Shown here piece by piece: positions 1-7,409 of a DNA stretch of 10,275 nucleotides. This stretch comes from an uncultured Muribaculaceae bacterium (GTDB lineage Bacteria; Bacteroidota; Bacteroidia; Bacteroidales; Muribaculaceae), in contig CAJUHM010000026.1 in NCBI GenBank assembly GCA_910586475.1, forward strand, positions 1 through 10,275. Direction: 5' to 3'. Under the pieces are notes generated by a model, which was not told the DNA's origin, ran no database searches, and was given only the letters and a program-made list of their open reading frames with translations. The position numbers and the translations under genes are program-made. Numbering within the stretch: position 1 is the first letter of the stretch; every line of letters starts with the position of its first letter.

Positions 1-77
1 GACTATTTATATTGGTAAACTGCCGTTAAGTTTATTTAAGATGCGTCTGCCCTGTCGCGAAAATGTCGCTCAACGCA
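1..77. other. intergenic region downstream of the sugar kinase gene
   Basis: No gene is visible here. It lies just past the stop codon of the minus-strand kinase gene. A 6-base inverted pair, ATGCGT at 41-46 and ACGCAT at 73-78, encloses a weaker GCGA/TCGC pair and could form an imperfect hairpin after the stop. On the minus strand it is followed by an A/T-mixed stretch, not a run of T. I therefore do not call it a terminator. A second AT-rich pair, TAAACT at 16-21 and AGTTTA at 29-34, is equally weak. The window edge prevents seeing the next gene. Confidence 0.4.
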
Positions 78-1184
78 TTATTGTTCGGTTTTTTGTGAGA
101 TTCTTTCGGCGATGAACGAACGCATCTCCGGTGTGGCCGCTTCGATTTTTTCCAGCAGGCGGATCTGGTTGCGGGTGCGGACGAGGTTGTGGTCGGCATA
201 GGTTGTCTTGTAGTAAGTGTCGCCGTTGATGTAGTCTGTCAGGAAGCGCACGGCCTGCATGTAGGGGAAGAGGGCGGTAGCGTAGGGGAGCATCTCTGTT
301 TCCAGCGGAGTGAGGAACGTGAGGGCGACGTCGAGGTAGCCGCGGGTGAAGGCTTTGAAAATATCCATTCTGAACTCAATTTTGTCCAGCTCCGGGGAAT
401 CTTCTGCCACGGTGTTGGCGGCTGTGCGCAGGAAGTCGCCGAAGTCGCTGAATATGAACGAGGGCATGACGGTGTCGAGATCGATGACACACAGAACGTT
501 GCCGTCGGCGTCAAACATCATGTTGTTGACCTTCGTGTCGCAGTGGCACACGCGTTTGGGCAACCGTCCCTCGCGGTGGAGGCGTTCGGCGGCGGTCATT
601 TCTTCGGCGCGGCGAAGCAGGTCGTCGACGATGGGGCGAACGCTTTCGAGACGTCCGGCCGCATCGGATTCAATCGCTTCATTGAGCTGGCGCAGACGGA
701 ATTCCATGTTGTGGAAGTCGGGGATTGTCTCGGTGAGGGTTTCGGGGAGATCCACGAGTTCCGACTGGAAGTTGCCGAAGGCGCGTCCGGCCATTTCGGA
801 GTAGTGCGGGTCGACAGTGTCGAATGTGAATGCGTCGGGGATGAACATGGAGATGCGCCAGTAGCTCTCTCCGTCAAAGAAATATGTTTTTCCCGGATCT
901 TCTTTCAGGGTCATGAATGTCAGCACGCGCCGGCCGACGTCTTTCACTCCGCGAGCCTCGAGGCGGGAGCGGAGATGGCTGGTGACGGCCATGATGTTGC
1001 GTTGCAGTCCGTCGACATCGGTGAAGATGTTGTGGTTGATGCGCTGAAGCACGTAGTCGGGGCTATCGTTTTCGGCAGTGCGGAGGAGATAGGTGTCATT
1101 GATCAGTCCGTTGCCGAGAGGCTTTATTGTCGATGGGGTGCCGTCGAGGGCAAACCGAGATGCTATGTTGAAGAGCTTTTCCAT
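78..1184 (-). CDS. N-acetylhexosamine 1-kinase-like phosphotransferase (APH/choline kinase fold)
   Basis: This is a 368-residue cytosolic kinase of the aminoglycoside/choline phosphotransferase superfamily. It most resembles the N-acetylhexosamine 1-kinase (NahK) group, which converts GlcNAc or GalNAc plus ATP to the 1-phosphate. Visible motifs, numbered from the chosen start, are a nucleotide-binding loop GNGLINDTY (24-32), YVLQRIN (44-50), the Brenner catalytic loop HCDTKVNN (214-221, with D216 the likely catalytic base), the metal-binding IDLDT (234-238), and DFGDFLR (247-253). The length suits NahK-type enzymes, which are near 360 residues. I chose the ATG at 1184 because family proteins begin with a short MEKL-type helix. 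An in-frame ATG at 1244 would add 20 polar residues and overlap the upstream gene. The gene is 40 bases downstream of the lipoprotein gene and probably shares its transcript. Bacteroidales homologues are often annotated as aminoglycoside phosphotransferase or mdsC, but antibiotic resistance is unlikely. The exact sugar substrate is inferred. Confidence 0.8.
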   Translation of the reverse strand: MEKLFNIASRFALDGTPSTIKPLGNGLINDTYLLRTAENDSPDYVLQRINHNIFTDVDGLQRNIMAVTSHLRSRLEARGVKDVGRRVLTFMTLKEDPGKTYFFDGESYWRISMFIPDAFTFDTVDPHYSEMAGRAFGNFQSELVDLPETLTETIPDFHNMEFRLRQLNEAIESDAAGRLESVRPIVDDLLRRAEEMTAAERLHREGRLPKRVCHCDTKVNNMMFDADGNVLCVIDLDTVMPSFIFSDFGDFLRTAANTVAEDSPELDKIEFRMDIFKAFTRGYLDVALTFLTPLETEMLPYATALFPYMQAVRFLTDYINGDTYYKTTYADHNLVRTRNQIRLLEKIEAATPEMRSFIAERISQKTEQ

Positions 1185-1224
1185 TGGTATATAGTGAAAT
1201 AATGTTTGAACTTCTGATTTCTTT

Positions 1225-2658
1225 TCAGGGCTGCGCCGGTTCATAGGCTCCGAGCGACGCTGACGTGCGTGTCGCTCCGTAGAAGTCGCGGTCGCCGCAG
1301 AGGGTTTCGAAGCCCGGAAGAGCTTGTCCGATGGCTGGCGATTCGGGCTTCAGGCGGTAGTCGAAGAGATAGTCGTTGCGGATGGTCAGGAAGAGCGGAT
1401 CCTGATTCCAGAGGCAGTCGATGAAATGGTCGTCGTCTTCTCCGTCGCTGCGCAGCAGGGTCCGGGTGACTGTCACCTGAGTGTCAGTCAGGTCTCCGGG
1501 CAGCATGTCGGCGCCCGAGCCGTAGAGGATGCAGTTGGTGATCTCGGCTTTGAGCAGCGGCGCGTCAGATGTCGCTGTTTCATCTTCGGGATCGGGTGGT
1601 GTCACATGGGAGAGGTGAAGCAGCGGCCCCATGATGGCGGAGAAGAGATAGTAGTTCGAGAAAGTGCAGCCGATGAATCGGTAGTCGCCGCCGGTCAGAC
1701 TCACGGTTCCGTAGCCGGCTTCGGCAAATTCGGTGGCGTAGGCGTGGATGGTCGTGTGAGAGGCGTTGAGCACGTTGTAGGCGGCGTTTCGCAGCCGGCA
1801 GTTGGCGAGGGTGAGGACCGGGGTGGGGGTCACTCCGGTCGAATCGACGGTCAGTCCGGTCCAGGTGTTGCGCACTTCTGTGTAGTCCATGCGGCAGTCG
1901 CGTGCAGTGGACGAGAAATATAGGCCTTCCCATTGTCGTGACATCAGGTCGAATGAGATGTCGGTCACGACGTTGCCTGTGCGGTCGCCAGTGAATTCTA
2001 CGGGGCGTCCCGGTTCGCCCTGTGTGATGAGAGTCCCGTGGATGTTCATGTAGGCGCCGTCGTGGAAATAGAGTCTTGTTCCCGGGGCGATGGTGAGTGT
2101 CGTGCCTGGGGCGACAACGAGCGAATCGAAGATCTGGCGCGGCCTGTCGGCTTCCCAGCGGGTGTCGTCGGTGAGGGTGATGGCATAGAGCCGTTCGACG
2201 TCTGTCCCTTCGGCGGTCACTACGACTTCGCGTGTCACCCCGTTGGTGACAAATTCGATTATGTCGCTGACTTCCGTCGGCTTGAAACTGCCGTTGGGGG
2301 GCAGAGTGGCTGCTACGAAGACATAGATCGAGTCGTTGGGGCGAATCTCGATGTCGCTGAATGATTTGCCTGCGAGTCCGTCGACATTCATCCGGAATAC
2401 GGAGTTGCCTGATTTGAAGTGTATCGAGGAAATGTTCAGCACTTTGCTGTGGCGGTTGTAGACGCGGAAGGAGAATGTCGGGTTGTCGACATCGGTAAAC
2501 ATCGCTCCCATCATCAGGGAGTCGGTCGAGAATTCGGGCTGGTCGGCCGGAGAGGTGGTTATGTCATCCTCGATGCATGAGGCAAGGGCACACAGAAAAG
2601 TGAGTCCCGCCAGCAGGAGGACTCCACGGAATAGTCCGGTCAGAGAGAAACGTGTCAT
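1225..2658 (-). CDS. surface lipoprotein with right-handed parallel beta-helix
   Basis: This is a 477-residue secreted lipoprotein. The N-terminus has a basic start, a hydrophobic core and the lipobox LASC with the lipidated cysteine at residue 28. The next residues are IEDD. Acidic residues just after the cysteine resemble the Bacteroidetes lipoprotein export signal that directs proteins to the outer face of the outer membrane. Residues about 40-150 look like an Ig-type beta-sandwich. Residues about 175-400 carry repeating short beta-strand turns with N and C ladders (for example TLANCRLRN, FIGCTFSN, EITNCILYG), which is typical of a right-handed parallel beta-helix. The C-terminus (DPLF, then YRLKPESPAIGQA, then SLGAYEP) is the usual closing element of Bacteroidetes beta-helix lipoproteins. 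Such folds bind or cleave polysaccharides, but I see no catalytic signature, so the function is unknown. It starts 43 bases after the terminase stop. Confidence 0.85.
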   Translation of the reverse strand: MTRFSLTGLFRGVLLLAGLTFLCALASCIEDDITTSPADQPEFSTDSLMMGAMFTDVDNPTFSFRVYNRHSKVLNISSIHFKSGNSVFRMNVDGLAGKSFSDIEIRPNDSIYVFVAATLPPNGSFKPTEVSDIIEFVTNGVTREVVVTAEGTDVERLYAITLTDDTRWEADRPRQIFDSLVVAPGTTLTIAPGTRLYFHDGAYMNIHGTLITQGEPGRPVEFTGDRTGNVVTDISFDLMSRQWEGLYFSSTARDCRMDYTEVRNTWTGLTVDSTGVTPTPVLTLANCRLRNAAYNVLNASHTTIHAYATEFAEAGYGTVSLTGGDYRFIGCTFSNYYLFSAIMGPLLHLSHVTPPDPEDETATSDAPLLKAEITNCILYGSGADMLPGDLTDTQVTVTRTLLRSDGEDDDHFIDCLWNQDPLFLTIRNDYLFDYRLKPESPAIGQALPGFETLCGDRDFYGATRTSASLGAYEPAQP

Positions 2659-2701
2659 TAAAATGATAACGCAGGAAGCGTCGGGTTATTGTAGGGCTCT
2701 G

Positions 2702-4594
2702 TCACCAGCGTGGCAGCGCCAGAAGTTTTGCGGGGTCGATGACTTGCGGCAAAGGGAGAGTCGAGGCGACGTAGAGAGCCATTGCCCGTGTCATCAGAAT
2801 GTCATCGTTGAATCCCTCCTTGGCCGCGTAGTTGCCGTTGGGGAGCTGCCGGTAGACGGTCATTTCGCTCAGTGCCCGCGGATCGCGCTCGGTGTAGTCG
2901 CCTTCGCGAACGACCGCGATGAGGCGGGTGATGATCAGCGCCTTGGTGTGGCGGTTGGTGTGGAAACCTACTCTGGATTCGAAAGAGTCGGGTCGTAGGG
3001 CGTTGGTTCGGACGGAGCGGACATAGAGATTGCTGTAGGCGGCGTTCAGTTCCTCGAGTATGAATCCGGAAGCACCGGCCGATGCGGCTTCGAGGGAATT
3101 GCTTTCGATGACGAGCAGTGCGTTGCCGTACCAACGTGCGATCGCGGCGGCTTTCCATCCGAGTATGTCATGGTCGCAGTGGCCGCGCCACTGGGCAACG
3201 ATCTCCGGTCTCCCTCCGCCTGGAGGAGTGCGGTCGAGCACGGCAATGACCGACCAGTCGCTGTTGCGCGATCGGCCACCTATGTCAACGGCCACGACAT
3301 AGCGGTTGTGGAAAGGCGATTCGTCGGGGCGTTTCCACACTTTCAGAGCTCCGGTGGGGTCGGGGGTGAAGCGCAGGTCGGCGAGGGCTTCCGTTCCGGT
3401 GACCCCGCGGCCCGACAGTTCGCCCAGTTCTGGCTCGAGCGAGCATCCCTGGCGGAGCGATTCGATGGCCTGACGGCTGAATACGTCGGTGTGGGAGCTG
3501 ACAAAAGCCTCGTCGGCGTCGGTCGGATATTCCGCCTGCATGAGCGAGAGGTCGCCCAGCTCGGTCAGCTTGGCGCGATACCAGTTTATCATCTCCAGAG
3601 TCAGACCGCGATTCCACAGCTCCATTTCGATGCCGGTCATCGAAGCGGCGAATCCTGCCGGGTCGGCGAGCGGGAGACGGTAGATCTCAATTTCGTGCCA
3701 AGGGACAAAGACAGGCCGGTAGGCCGACCGGCCTTCGGAGGCTCGGACCCATTCGTTGTGGAAGAAGTTGCCGACACCGTTAGCCGTCGATTCGAGCACG
3801 ATGAGCGACAGCGGTTCAAGAGGGATTGTCCCGCAGATGCTTCTGAGCAGGTCGGCGGGGGAAATGCAGTCGGAATCCTGCCAGAAGGCGACTTCAGTCA
3901 GGTGGGCCATCGAAAGGTCGAGTCCACGGATGCTGTCGGGGCTGAAGCTCGACGAGATAGTCACACAGCAGCCGCGTCCGGCGATTATGCGGGTGTTGGG
4001 CGCGTCGGACATCGGTTTGAATTTAGGTTTTTCCTCATGTTCCCACAAATCGAGGGGATAGCCGGCGAGGGTCGTCGAATAGAGCTGGCGCAGGGTTGCG
4101 GCAGTGTTTCTGACATGGGCTGAGATCAGGCTGTGCCAGTTTTCGCGATGGACACACTGGATCCACGCCATATAGATCTGAATCAGTGTCGAGCCGCCCC
4201 ACTGGCGTGCTTTCAGCATGATCATGCGCAAGGGGCGGGCTGCGAGACGGTCTTCCTCCAGAATCCCGAGGACTCTCCTCTGAGGGGCGTTGAGGATCAG
4301 CGGCGCGATGCGTCCGGAGGTCTTCTGGCGCACGTTGACACACATCGCACACCAATATTCGAAGTCATGGCGGAAGCGCAGTCTCATGTAATCGGCGGCG
4401 TTGCGCAGTCGGCTGTATTCCGGCGACCGGACCATTGTTGCGGGAAGATGCACGATCGAATCTTCCCATGTGATTTTCACGGCTGTCCGGCTACCGGTGG
4501 CACCGCGGCCGGTCAGCGGATCGTAGATGACAGAGAGTCTTTTGTTGCGGATTGCGTTTTCGGCGAGTATTGACTGGATGGAGTTCTTGTTCAT
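2702..4594 (-). CDS. phage-type terminase large subunit (ATPase and nuclease), apparently intact
   Basis: This 630-residue protein has both halves of a DNA-packaging motor. ATPase domain: a terminase-style Walker A KARQWGGST (128-136), a Walker B hydrophobic strand ending in TEVAFW with E234 as likely catalytic glutamate, and a coupling motif ESTANG (268-273). RNase H-like nuclease domain: VVAVDIGG with D437, LLVIESNS with E497, and EGFNDDIL with D597/D598, giving the expected acidic triad. An N-terminal segment (about 70-110) matches the usual region before Walker A. In phages this enzyme translocates DNA into a procapsid and cuts it. The ORF is full length with no frameshift or stop, and no catalytic residue appears lost. 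Its upstream neighbour, 71 bases away, is a phage-structural-like gene, but no portal, capsid or small subunit is present. It has the same GC-rich style as neighbouring host genes, suggesting long residence. The family is confident; a present role in the host is unknown. Confidence 0.85.
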   Translation of the reverse strand: MNKNSIQSILAENAIRNKRLSVIYDPLTGRGATGSRTAVKITWEDSIVHLPATMVRSPEYSRLRNAADYMRLRFRHDFEYWCAMCVNVRQKTSGRIAPLILNAPQRRVLGILEEDRLAARPLRMIMLKARQWGGSTLIQIYMAWIQCVHRENWHSLISAHVRNTAATLRQLYSTTLAGYPLDLWEHEEKPKFKPMSDAPNTRIIAGRGCCVTISSSFSPDSIRGLDLSMAHLTEVAFWQDSDCISPADLLRSICGTIPLEPLSLIVLESTANGVGNFFHNEWVRASEGRSAYRPVFVPWHEIEIYRLPLADPAGFAASMTGIEMELWNRGLTLEMINWYRAKLTELGDLSLMQAEYPTDADEAFVSSHTDVFSRQAIESLRQGCSLEPELGELSGRGVTGTEALADLRFTPDPTGALKVWKRPDESPFHNRYVVAVDIGGRSRNSDWSVIAVLDRTPPGGGRPEIVAQWRGHCDHDILGWKAAAIARWYGNALLVIESNSLEAASAGASGFILEELNAAYSNLYVRSVRTNALRPDSFESRVGFHTNRHTKALIITRLIAVVREGDYTERDPRALSEMTVYRQLPNGNYAAKEGFNDDILMTRAMALYVASTLPLPQVIDPAKLLALPRW

Positions 4595-4602
4595 GGTCGA
4601 TT

Positions 4603-4636
4603 GGGAGGGAGAAAGGAGAATGAAGAGGGGGGTGAG
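4603..4636. other. homopurine/homopyrimidine tract upstream of the terminase start
   Basis: The plus strand is almost pure purine over 34 bases, broken only by T at 4621 and 4633. For the minus-strand terminase gene this means a C/T-only leader ending about 8 bases before its ATG, with no ribosome-binding purines. The G-rich strand resembles repeated Shine-Dalgarno motifs, but it is on the wrong strand for the genes here, and no plausible plus-strand gene follows. It may be a chance composition effect or a structured spacer. Confidence 0.5.
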
Positions 4637-4665
4637 TAGCGTTTATCCGTACATGTTACAACACT

Positions 4666-7146
4666 CTAATAAAGCGTGATTTCGGATAGGATGAAGTCGG
4701 GCGAGACGTCGGCTTCGATGTCGATCGTGATGAAGCCCCGGGCCGTTCCGATTAGCCGGGCGGTTATCGGGGCATTTATCTCTCCTCTGACTTTCAGGGA
4801 GAGGATCGGGAATGACTGGGCGGCTCCGGCCCCTGCATCGGTGCGTATGCGGATTGTACCGTCGAATCTGCCGGCGGCCATGATGAAGCCGGCGTAGGTC
4901 AGGCGGCGTGGTTTCCCGATGGCCATGCGAGCGCTCCAGCGCACCGGGGTCGAGGCAGCGGGCTTTTCTCCGGCTGCAGCCAGCGAGTCGGTGGTGGAAA
5001 TCCAGAGCTTTGGTCCGAGCGACAGCAGGTCTGCCCTGTCGGCCGGCAGTCCGCGGGTGTGGTGGCGGAATGTGTCAAGACTGATGATCCGCAGTCCCTC
5101 CGGGGTGTCGAGCCAGAGGCTGTTTCCGGTGGCCTCCCAGCCGATCGAGGCGGCATTGGCGGAGTCGAGGATCGTAGTGGTCCGCGATCCGCAGATCCGG
5201 AGCAGTTGCCGGCTGTCGGTCAGGGCGACGATTCCGCTGCCGGTGAAAACGGCGAGTCCAGAGGAGCAGACTCCCCGCGGATCGGTCAGCGACGAGGCGA
5301 TCCGGCTCCGGTCGGCGGGAAGTCCGACAGAGAAGATGCCGGCGGGCGAAAAGACGTGGAAATGTGTGCGTGTGAAATCCCACGAAGACTGCGATTTGAC
5401 CGAAGGTAAGACGGCCGCTACCGGGGCTGGCGTGAGCAGTAGGGCCCCGAGAGGATAGCCCGGGGCATCGGCGCGGGCCGAGACAAGAGCGCCGGGATAG
5501 CGTCTCCCGGTCGCGAAGCCTGCTGCGGGAGCTTCGGGGAAACTCGTGCCATCCCAAGGGGTCGCGGGAGTGGGCTTCAGCGACGGGTTGAGGCTTATGG
5601 CCCGGGAGCCGTCTTCGGATGTGGTCAGATCAACGCCTGCATGACTGATCGCTGACGAGTCGATGTTGTTGATCCATATGTCTATCCGGACCGCTTTCGG
5701 ATCGGGGTAGCTGACGAGAGGCGGTAGGCCGGCAGGCATAGGCATCGGATAGCCGATGAGGGTGTCGACAGCAGTTCCGTCGGCCATTGTCACGCGCATG
5801 TTGCCGGTCCATTCCGTCTCTTCGTTTCCTGAGGTGTGCGGAGTGGTGGGGAGTGATGCCGGTCCGGGGAGAGTGGTTATGTCAGCCCAGAGAACGGCGT
5901 CGCCGGCAGTGGCGACCGAGCGGGCTATGAAGCTATGTGGCGGAGCGACCGACTGCAGTAGAGTGGATCGGGCCGGTTCAGATCCGGAGCTGACGTTTCT
6001 GGCAAGAATGCGTCTGATCAACGCTGTTTCTGTTGCAAATGATTGCTGCGTGGCGTTTCGGACTTCGTGGCGTGAATCGACAGCGGTCGAGAACGCTGCG
6101 GCACGCGTGCAGGCTGCATCCATGCGGGCTACGATACGTATCAGATCGCGTGCACGGGCGGCTGAGTTGTCGGCCAGCGAGGCTGTTGTCCCCGGGAGGG
6201 CTATTGCCAGCGCCGGCGAAGCGGTCGCCGCCCTGACAATTCGGTAGGGGGGTAGGGCATCGGTTTCTACTGGGTGGATCTGCGGTGTGATGCAGATTTC
6301 GATTGAATCGGCCGCAGATGCATACGCGCCAAGCGAAACGACCGACAGCTCGATTGTGAACATCGAGGCTCTCAGCATCATCGGAGGGACAGCAAGAGTG
6401 CCGTCGGCTGGTTTTGAGCATTCTGCAGTCAGGGTCTCGCAGCACTGCCATCCGTCGGTTGTCATGAGGGCCGGTTCGGAGGTGAAAATAGCGTTTCCTG
6501 CTGAGTCGAGAAGTCTGTAGCGAGCGATGACGGGCTGAATCCACGCGTTGTTTCCGGTCGCTCGGTCGCAAAGCGAGCCGTAGAGCGTCAGGAGCGCCCC
6601 GGAAAGTGAGTCAAGCCCGGATTCGGGAATGTAGGGGGCGTCGCGAGAGAAATCGACATCCCTGATTGTCATGGGCGGAGTCTGGCCGGTCAGTTCTCCG
6701 GCGGCTACGGCCGCAAGCCTTATGTCGGGCGGCTGAGTGCCAAGTGGGCGGATGTCCCATTCTTCGCCGGAAGAGTCCGCCGACTCAATCTGCAGACGTC
6801 CGCCTGCGGTCATGACGAGCCACCCGCAGCCGTCGGCGACGGCACATAGCGGAGTGGACAGGCCTTCGCCTATCGCCGTCAGCCCAGATCCGGTCTGCAC
6901 GAAAAGCGAAGCAGGGACAGAGGCGTCGGGGCTGCGCAGGAGCGTGCAGCCGACACCGGAAGGGAGTGTCAGTCCGGCCATCGGCTTCAGGTTGCGTCCG
7001 ATAGCGGTTTGCGTTGCGGCGACAGGGATCAGACCTGGGACTCCGTCGACAGATGCCGGAGATTCAAGAATGTTGTGGCAGCGGATCGTATGTCCGTCGG
7101 CCGAGATGGCTCGCAGAGGGACACGGATAGCGGATGATGGTTTCAT
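4666..7146 (-). CDS. large phage-structural-like protein with predicted beta-propeller (hypothetical)
   Basis: This is an 826-residue protein without signal peptide or membrane segment. I do not recognise it as a named family. Residues about 35-150 contain propeller-like strands (PGLIPV, LFVQTGSGLTAIGE, GWLVMTAGGRLQI). Residues 195-300 look like a beta-sandwich (PVIARYRLLDSAGNAIFTS). Residues 325-385 are helix-rich and Ala/Arg-rich. Residues about 590-735 again look like propeller blades (GLAVFTGSGIVALTD, NSLWLDTPEGLRIISLDT, LLSLGPKLWISTTDSL). The last 65 residues form a strand-rich end with TARGFITIDIEADVSPDFILSEITLY. This layout recalls phage tail-tube or DNA-stabilisation proteins such as P22 gp10 and T7 gp12, which also end in a strand-rich 'variance and contrast' module. 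That resemblance is from memory and by layout, not by alignment. The adjacent terminase in the same direction supports a phage origin. The stop is TAG. The start ATG at 7146 follows a probable promoter by about 40 bases. Confidence 0.6.
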   Translation of the reverse strand: MKPSSAIRVPLRAISADGHTIRCHNILESPASVDGVPGLIPVAATQTAIGRNLKPMAGLTLPSGVGCTLLRSPDASVPASLFVQTGSGLTAIGEGLSTPLCAVADGCGWLVMTAGGRLQIESADSSGEEWDIRPLGTQPPDIRLAAVAAGELTGQTPPMTIRDVDFSRDAPYIPESGLDSLSGALLTLYGSLCDRATGNNAWIQPVIARYRLLDSAGNAIFTSEPALMTTDGWQCCETLTAECSKPADGTLAVPPMMLRASMFTIELSVVSLGAYASAADSIEICITPQIHPVETDALPPYRIVRAATASPALAIALPGTTASLADNSAARARDLIRIVARMDAACTRAAAFSTAVDSRHEVRNATQQSFATETALIRRILARNVSSGSEPARSTLLQSVAPPHSFIARSVATAGDAVLWADITTLPGPASLPTTPHTSGNEETEWTGNMRVTMADGTAVDTLIGYPMPMPAGLPPLVSYPDPKAVRIDIWINNIDSSAISHAGVDLTTSEDGSRAISLNPSLKPTPATPWDGTSFPEAPAAGFATGRRYPGALVSARADAPGYPLGALLLTPAPVAAVLPSVKSQSSWDFTRTHFHVFSPAGIFSVGLPADRSRIASSLTDPRGVCSSGLAVFTGSGIVALTDSRQLLRICGSRTTTILDSANAASIGWEATGNSLWLDTPEGLRIISLDTFRHHTRGLPADRADLLSLGPKLWISTTDSLAAAGEKPAASTPVRWSARMAIGKPRRLTYAGFIMAAGRFDGTIRIRTDAGAGAAQSFPILSLKVRGEINAPITARLIGTARGFITIDIEADVSPDFILSEITLY

Positions 7147-7189
7147 GATTGTCAGATAAAGGATTGCTTCGGGAGATTTTTTTCTGAGA

Positions 7190-7197
7190 CAAAATTA
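7190..7197 (-). promoter_or_regulatory. Bacteroidetes-type -7 element for the leftward gene cluster
   Basis: Read on the minus strand this is TAATTTTG, a full match to the TAnnTTTG -7 box. The expected start of transcription near 7185 would give a leader of roughly 40 bases before the ATG at 7146. A matching -33 TTTG is not found at 19-21 bases; the nearest (7224-7227 on the minus strand) is 26 bases away, so the promoter is only moderately supported. It would serve the 826-residue gene and possibly all four leftward genes. Confidence 0.4.
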
Positions 7198-7233
7198 CGA
7201 TCGGTTTGACCTCTGTGGGTTGCCAAAATCAAG

Positions 7234-7290
7234 TTTATGAGGCCTGGCGGACGGCGCAGATCCTGAAAATGGGATAATTCACCTCATAAA
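7234..7290. repeat. 9-base inverted repeat in the divergent intergenic region
   Basis: TTTATGAGG at 7234-7242 is the exact reverse complement of CCTCATAAA at 7282-7290, with 39 bases between. It lies in the 263-base gap between divergent genes (7147-7409), upstream of both promoters. It could be a split operator for a dimeric regulator or a long-loop hairpin. In a gap this size a 9-base pair can occur by chance, so the call is weak. A further CTCATAA occurs at 7361-7367. I see no RNA gene or small ORF in the rest of the gap. Confidence 0.3.
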
Positions 7291-7372
7291 ATCCTCTCAA
7301 TCAATTCCACAATCAAGACCGTGTCAGCAATAAGAAGAATGGTAGATAGAAATTGAAACTCTCATAATGGTT

Positions 7373-7403
7373 TTTGCTCATTGGGAAAAAAGCATTAATT
7401 TTG
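7373..7403 (+). promoter_or_regulatory. full Bacteroidetes promoter for the 111-residue secreted protein
   Basis: A -33 box TTTG (7373-7376) is followed after 19 bases by TAATTTTG (7396-7403), a complete match to TTTG-N19-21-TAnnTTTG. Transcription would begin about 7407-7410, at or just before the ATG at 7410, implying a leaderless or nearly leaderless mRNA. The position also argues against a longer start at the TTG at 7374, which would lie inside the promoter. Confidence 0.7.
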
Positions 7404-7409
7404 CGGAAT

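Noticed and set aside
1..20. Adapter sequence at the left end, to match that at the right end
   Set aside because: The first bases are AT-rich and do not match the reverse complement of the adapter.
41..78. Hairpin terminator after the sugar kinase
   Set aside because: The stem is only 6 pairs with an imperfect interior and there is no T-run on the minus strand after it.
189..1202. Long plus-strand open frame (337 codons) opposite the sugar kinase
   Set aside because: Its product is Val/Gly/Glu/His-rich with no recognisable motifs, and it mirrors the kinase codons exactly. It is an antisense by-product of GC-rich codon use.
1185..1244. Longer start for the sugar kinase at 1244
   Set aside because: It would add 20 polar residues not typical of the family and overlap the lipoprotein gene. 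The start at 1184 fits the family's N-terminus.
2659..2701. Attenuator-like hairpin between terminase and lipoprotein genes
   Set aside because: ATAAC/GTTAT and ACGC/GCGT pairs are short and mutually exclusive, with no T-run, so there is too little to call.
3170..4123. Plus-strand open frame (317 codons) opposite the terminase
   Set aside because: It lies entirely within the terminase coding region, whose motifs are clear. The product has no domain signature.
7374..7409. TTG start for the small secreted protein at 7374
   Set aside because: It lies within the promoter -33 box and puts 12 residues before a standard signal peptide.
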